Positions 6,353 through 6,365 of a stretch of DNA of 6,365 bases are shown piece by piece. The stretch spans positions 6,557 through 12,921 of the forward strand of contig DQAA01000278.1 of the NCBI GenBank assembly GCA_003523465.1, in the 5' to 3' direction. Source of the DNA: Pseudomonas sp. (GTDB lineage: Bacteria > Pseudomonadota > Gammaproteobacteria > Pseudomonadales > Pseudomonadaceae). The position numbers were made by a program, and so were the translations under genes. The notes beneath the pieces are model-generated. The model was not told the DNA's origin and did no database searches. It saw only the letters and a list, made by a program, of their open reading frames with translations. Each line of letters begins with the position of its first letter. Within the stretch, counting starts at the first letter, position 1.

Positions 6353-6365
6353 GACAAAACCCCTA

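Noticed and set aside
1..6365. CRISPR arrays, tRNA or rRNA genes, insertion sequences, attachment sites
   Set aside because: No spaced direct repeats, tRNA-like cloverleaf, transposase motifs or terminal repeats were seen on reading through the window.

Overview
The window looks like part of a cell-surface polysaccharide locus from a GC-rich gammaproteobacterium, most likely a Pseudomonas. That guess rests on the high GC of the first genes (about 65-70% in sampled lines), the codon style and the kind of proteins encoded; no marker gene fixes the species. All seven genes lie on the + strand. Most overlap or nearly touch, so they read as one operon that starts left of the window and probably ends at hairpins after 6290.

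Positions 1-1864 hold three genes that together match a rare pathway. They are the C-terminal part of a PEP-synthase-like kinase with its swivelling histidine domain, a class I glutamine amidotransferase-type hydrolase, and a LicC-like cytidylyltransferase. The same three families, in the same transcription order, are Cj1418, Cj1417 and Cj1416 of Campylobacter jejuni. Those make cytidine diphosphoramidate (CDP-amidate) for the O-methyl phosphoramidate decoration of its capsule. The steps are L-glutamine to L-glutamine phosphate, then to CDP-L-glutamine, then to CDP-amidate plus glutamate. I infer that this operon makes the same activated phosphoramidate.

Positions 1867-3015 encode a CDP-glycerol glycerophosphotransferase (TagB/TagF)-like protein. 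In that family the group beyond the beta-phosphorus of a CDP donor is transferred and CMP leaves. This gene sits where C. jejuni has the CDP-amidate 3'-kinase Cj1415, and it is the obvious candidate for the enzyme that puts the phosphoramidate onto a glycan. The acceptor is unknown.

Positions 3030-4908 hold a 75-residue exported or membrane protein with a YLDPGTGS motif, followed by a YidC/Oxa1-type insertase that looks like a paralogue rather than the housekeeping copy. Their pairing suggests a dedicated insertase with a small client or partner at the membrane.

Positions 4920-6284 encode a 454-residue formyltransferase-like protein. It has an unrecognised N-terminal region and a His in place of the usual catalytic Asn. 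Its GC content is visibly lower than that of the first genes. The last 80 bases contain two inverted repeats and no gene.
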